From Telmatospirillum sp. (GTDB lineage: Bacteria; Pseudomonadota; Alphaproteobacteria; Rhodospirillales; Magnetospirillaceae), in NCBI GenBank assembly GCA_009712185.1, contig WASQ01000075.1:1-64000 (forward strand): a stretch of DNA of 64,000 bases, given 5' to 3'. Positions 61,161-64,000 of the stretch are shown piece by piece. Each line of letters begins with the position of its first letter. The first letter of the stretch is position 1. Made by a program: the position numbers and the translations under genes. The notes under the pieces were generated by a model. It was not told the DNA's origin. It was given only the letters and a program-made list of their open reading frames with translations, and did no database searches.

Positions 61161-63264
61161 AACGCCCCCCTGTCCGGATCAGCTCCTCGTGGGTTCCATC
61201 CTCGACAATGCGCCCTTGCTCGACCGTGATGATGCGATCGGCGCTCCTTACGGTTGATAGCCGGTGCGCGATGATCAGAACCGTCCGCCCCTCGGAGATG
61301 GCACGCATGTTCGCCTGAATGATTTGCTCGCTCTCGCAATCAAGAGCGCTTGTCGCCTCGTCAAGAATCAGGATCCGGGGATTGGAAACCAGCGCTCTCG
61401 CGATCGCGATCCGCTGTTTCTGCCCGCCGGAAAGCGACGTTCCCCGTTCACCAATGATGGTGTCGTACCCCTGAGGCAGACGGGTGATAAACTCGTGGGC
61501 TCCCGCGAGGGTCGCCGCATGAATAATCCTGTCGGAGGGAATCGATGGATCGACCAACGCAATGTTCTCGCGAACTGACCTGTTGAACAGCACATTTTCC
61601 TGAAGAACGACGCCGATCCGACGCCTGAGCCAAGTCGGATCTATGGTCGCGAGATCGGTGCCATCGACAAACACCCGACCGCTTTCCGGAACATAGAAAC
61701 GCTGGATCAGCTTGACCAACGTACTTTTCCCCGATCCGGACGGTCCAACGATTCCCAAAATCTGCCCTGACGGAATGGACAGGGAAATCGCCGATAAAGC
61801 CTGTGGCAGATCCGGCCGAAATCGGAATGTCACATTGTCCAACCGAATATCACCGCGCAGGGGTGGGAGGCCCGATCGGGACGACCGGAGACTGGGTTCG
61901 GGCTGGGTGTTAAGAATGTCCCCCAACCGGTCCATGGAAAGCCGGACCTGTTGAAAGTCCTGCCAAAGGTTGGCGAGCCGCAAGATCGGACTGGTTGTCT
62001 GACTTGCCAACATGTTGAAGGCAACCAGTTCGCCAACCGTCATATCATTCGCCATGACGAGACGCGCGCCGACAAAAAGAATAGCGACGGCACTCAGTTT
62101 ATTGACCAGCGTGATTGTCTGTATTGCTATGGTTCCCAGAATTTGAGTCTGGAAACTCAGATCCACGTAGCAGGAGAGCTGTTCCTCCCAATGACGCTGG
62201 AGCTCCGGCTCAATTGCCATCGCCTTGATTGTCTCGACACCGGTAACGCTCTCGACAAGGAGAGACTGGTTCTCCGCTCCGCGTCGGAAGCGCTCGTTCA
62301 ACCTGTCCCTCAGAATCGGCGTCACAATAACACTCACAGTCACAATAATTGGAAATGTGACGACAACAACGAATGTCAACACTGGACTATAAATAAACAT
62401 AACGCACAAAAATAAAATTGAAAATATGACATCCAAGATAAATGTAATTGTTGATCCTGTAAGAAATTGTCTTATATTTTCGAGCTCTCGCACACGCGCA
62501 ACGGAATCTCCAACACGACGCGATTCAAAATATGAGATAGGAAGTGAAAATAAATGGCGAAATAATCGAGCACCTAGTTCGACGTCAATTCTATTGGCAG
62601 TATGTGAAAAAATGTACGTCCGCAGCCCGCCAAGGACCACATCAAATATGGACAAAATTCCGAGGCCGACAGCAAGGACCTCAAGCGTACTCAAACCTCG
62701 GTGGACGAGAACTTTATCAATGACGACTTGAAAAAACAGAGGAGAGATAAGAGCAAAAATCTGTAAAAATAACGATGAAATAAGAACTTCACAAAATATT
62801 AATCGATATTTATAAATTGCAGAAGCAAACCATCCAAGACCAAATCTGGCTGATTTTAGGTCCCCCAATCGAATCCGCCGGGCAACCAGGACCATCCGCC
62901 CACTCCAGATCGCGTCCAAATCCTCAAGACGCATGATAACTGGCCTGGAATTCAAAGGGTCCTGAACAACAACGCGATCACCCCCGACACGACCAAGGAC
63001 CAGAAAGCCCCCGCTTTTCAGTTCCATGATTGCCGGAGGAAGAATATTTCTTATTCGATCAACAGAACTTCGAACGATCCGGGCCTTTACGGGAAACTGC
63101 CTTGCGGCCCGAACCAAAAGTTCTGCCGTCAAAAATCCGGCCCCGCCTTGCTCGTGATGAATTGCGGTTTCATCGACCGCAATCCCCAAAAACTGGAGAG
63201 ACAATGCCAATGCTGCCGCACCGGAACTGCGCCCATCATCTACACACATAGCAATAGACGTCAT
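61114..63264 (-). CDS. HlyB-type ABC transporter of a type I secretion system
   Basis: A 716-residue ABC exporter. The N-terminal 130 residues form a C39-like domain lacking the catalytic cysteine (SGAAALALSLQFLGI where peptidases have a Cys), as in HlyB, so it docks rather than cleaves the substrate. Six membrane helices lie at about 150-430. The ATPase has GPSGSGKST, LSGGQKQRIAIARAL, LILDEATSALD and IAHRLST. The ATG at 63264 is preferred to a GTG five codons upstream, although neither has a good ribosome site. The membrane-domain part (about 62300-62830) is clearly AT-richer than the ATPase part. Confidence 0.94.
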   Translation of the reverse strand: MTSIAMCVDDGRSSGAAALALSLQFLGIAVDETAIHHEQGGAGFLTAELLVRAARQFPVKARIVRSSVDRIRNILPPAIMELKSGGFLVLGRVGGDRVVVQDPLNSRPVIMRLEDLDAIWSGRMVLVARRIRLGDLKSARFGLGWFASAIYKYRLIFCEVLISSLFLQIFALISPLFFQVVIDKVLVHRGLSTLEVLAVGLGILSIFDVVLGGLRTYIFSHTANRIDVELGARLFRHLFSLPISYFESRRVGDSVARVRELENIRQFLTGSTITFILDVIFSILFLCVMFIYSPVLTFVVVVTFPIIVTVSVIVTPILRDRLNERFRRGAENQSLLVESVTGVETIKAMAIEPELQRHWEEQLSCYVDLSFQTQILGTIAIQTITLVNKLSAVAILFVGARLVMANDMTVGELVAFNMLASQTTSPILRLANLWQDFQQVRLSMDRLGDILNTQPEPSLRSSRSGLPPLRGDIRLDNVTFRFRPDLPQALSAISLSIPSGQILGIVGPSGSGKSTLVKLIQRFYVPESGRVFVDGTDLATIDPTWLRRRIGVVLQENVLFNRSVRENIALVDPSIPSDRIIHAATLAGAHEFITRLPQGYDTIIGERGTSLSGGQKQRIAIARALVSNPRILILDEATSALDCESEQIIQANMRAISEGRTVLIIAHRLSTVRSADRIITVEQGRIVEDGTHEELIRTGGRYAALYRIQAGLNEAG

Positions 63265-63773
63265 ATGTCCGCGCCCCACACTGACATATTAATGAATAAT
63301 TTCCCCAATATCTCTTTTTTAATACCGCATTTACCATCATTACACTTTAAGTCCTATTTTTGTCGATAGGATACAACTCATATCTTCAGAACTTTCCGAA
63401 TGAACATTCTACATATGACGAAAGCAATTTTTAGTTGCTTGCGATACAACCAATGAGGGAGATGGCTCATCGCGAATTGCCCCCAAGCCCCAGTCTCGCG
63501 CGGATGCAGGCGAGGCCCATACTGCCGAAAGATCGAACGACGCCGATGGTGGACGGAAGGTGATTTTAAAAACGCCGACGACCGGGACGGACACGGCATC
63601 CGTGCTGGTCATGCAGGCGTCTGAACTTCTTTAGATTTCGGCTTTGGAGAAACGGGACGAAGCGGCATCAATGGTCCCGCGGAGAATGACCGGTGGCACG
63701 GACGATCACGCGGCCAGATCACCACACGCGGAAAGACAGCAAGGAGGTCGCGCCCCGCGCCGGGCCGAATGAT

Positions 63774-63810
63774 CCCAAGTCTCGATGAGGATAAGTCATC
63801 GAGACTTGGG
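63774..63810. repeat. Perfect 15-bp inverted repeat
   Basis: Arms CCCAAGTCTCGATGA (63774-63788) and TCATCGAGACTTGGG (63796-63810) around a 7-base loop. It adjoins copy B of the multi-hairpin element and has no T-run. Confidence 0.93.
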
Positions 63811-63823
63811 CAGGCTCACCCTC

Positions 63824-63918
63824 GGGCCCGCGCCATCGTTGGCGCGATGGCCCAAGGGTTTCGGAGAAACCTGGCTCAAGGCCGTTTGAGGGCATGGTGA
63901 TCGGTGCCGATCACCATG
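63824..63918 (-). repeat. Multi-hairpin element, copy B
   Basis: Read on the minus strand: hairpin 1 with perfect 12-base arms CATGGTGATCGG and CCGATCACCATG (63918-63893); a 15-base spacer; GAGCC (63877-63873); a second hairpin (GGTTT-CTCCG-AAACC); then the core TTGGGCCATCGCGCCA-AC-GATGGCGC-GG-GCCC (63855-63824). The order and spacing match copy A at 54069-54176, while hairpin 1 differs in sequence but keeps pairing. It begins nine bases after the stop of the partial gene at the window edge. Confidence 0.75.
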
Positions 63919-63926
63919 ATTGGGTA

Positions 63927-64000
63927 TTAGTCCCCCGCCCAGTCGGGCATCGCGACGCGCCGTTCACCCCGGATCTTGTTCAGCCGCGCCACATGGGCGA
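63927..64000 (-). CDS. C-terminal end of a gene cut by the window edge
   Basis: On the minus strand one frame is open from the edge to a TAA at 63929-63927 and reads AHVARLNKIRGERRVAMPDWAGD as its last 23 residues. The other two frames close within 12 codons. The product cannot be identified from this stretch. Confidence 0.4.
   Translation of the reverse strand, partial: AHVARLNKIRGERRVAMPDWAGD

Larger units (their letters stand above)
63265..63926. other. Intergenic region upstream of the hlyB gene with hairpin repeats
   Basis: About 660 bases. The left part (63265-63440) is AT-rich and should contain the promoter of the secretion operon. The part from 63440 to 63760 is GC-rich with no recognisable protein; short open frames on both strands look accidental. 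From 63774 to 63918 there is a cluster of three inverted repeats that includes copy B of the multi-hairpin element. Confidence 0.6.

Noticed and set aside
63409-63612. A 67-residue minus-strand frame upstream of the secretion operon
   Set aside because: It shows no family features or ribosome site, and short frames on other strands overlap it.

Overview
The window is a high-GC chromosomal segment of an alphaproteobacterium, most likely of the Rhodospirillales type. The evidence is the gene order (amidase, RNase P RNA, mraZ, then the complete dcw cluster continuing directly into lpxC, bamD, recN and ligA), the mDAP-type MurE, the FtsZ C-terminal peptide and the base composition. The order assignment is inference from gene order and protein style; no 16S gene is present. 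No tRNA, rRNA, CRISPR array or intact insertion sequence was found.

Layout. 1-5.1 kb: a MalK/UgpC-type ABC ATPase, a YjbR/MmcQ-like protein, a GNAT acetyltransferase and a large TPR-sulfotransferase. 5.1-11.6 kb (minus strand): a Cu(I)/Ag(I) efflux operon in the order FixH/YtkA-like protein, CusC, CusB, CusA, with a palindrome in the divergent control region. 11.9-18.6 kb: a YgiQ radical SAM protein, an iron-type alcohol dehydrogenase, and a tight run of DjlA-like co-chaperone, ABC-F ATPase and peptidoglycan amidase. 18.8-38.5 kb: rnpB, four 10-bp-phased CCCA repeats (probable MraZ operator), then the dcw operon mraZ-rsmH-ftsL-ftsI-murE-murF-mraY-murD-ftsW-murG-murC-murB-ddl-ftsQ-ftsA-ftsZ, mostly joined by 4-base start/stop overlaps and closed by a strong terminator. 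38.7-44.6 kb: lpxC from its own promoter, then bamD, recN and ligA. 44.8-53.8 kb: a CBS-domain protein, a pentapeptide-repeat protein coupled to a diguanylate cyclase, an NTF2-like/TetR pair behind a perfect 20-bp-arm palindrome, a UvrD/PcrA helicase, PrmA and an aminopeptidase P.

The last 10 kb (54-64 kb) is accessory in character: AT-rich intergenic stretches, a Cache-domain chemoreceptor, an oxygen-sensor globin fused to an HD-GYP c-di-GMP phosphodiesterase behind an FNR-like box, a small unknown protein behind a near-consensus sigma-54 promoter, and a type I secretion cassette (HlyB, HlyD and a short RTX-like candidate substrate). Two copies of an undescribed multi-hairpin element, in opposite orientation and sharing a 32-nt core at 28 of 32 positions, bracket this block. 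This repeat pair is the best candidate for something not previously described.

How the genes work together: the central 20 kb makes lipid II and drives septation; amidase, LpxC and BamD extend the envelope theme. The diguanylate cyclase, globin-HD-GYP protein and chemoreceptor could form an oxygen, motility and c-di-GMP signalling set, and the type I secretion genes could supply a surface or secreted product. Those last links are inference from proximity.
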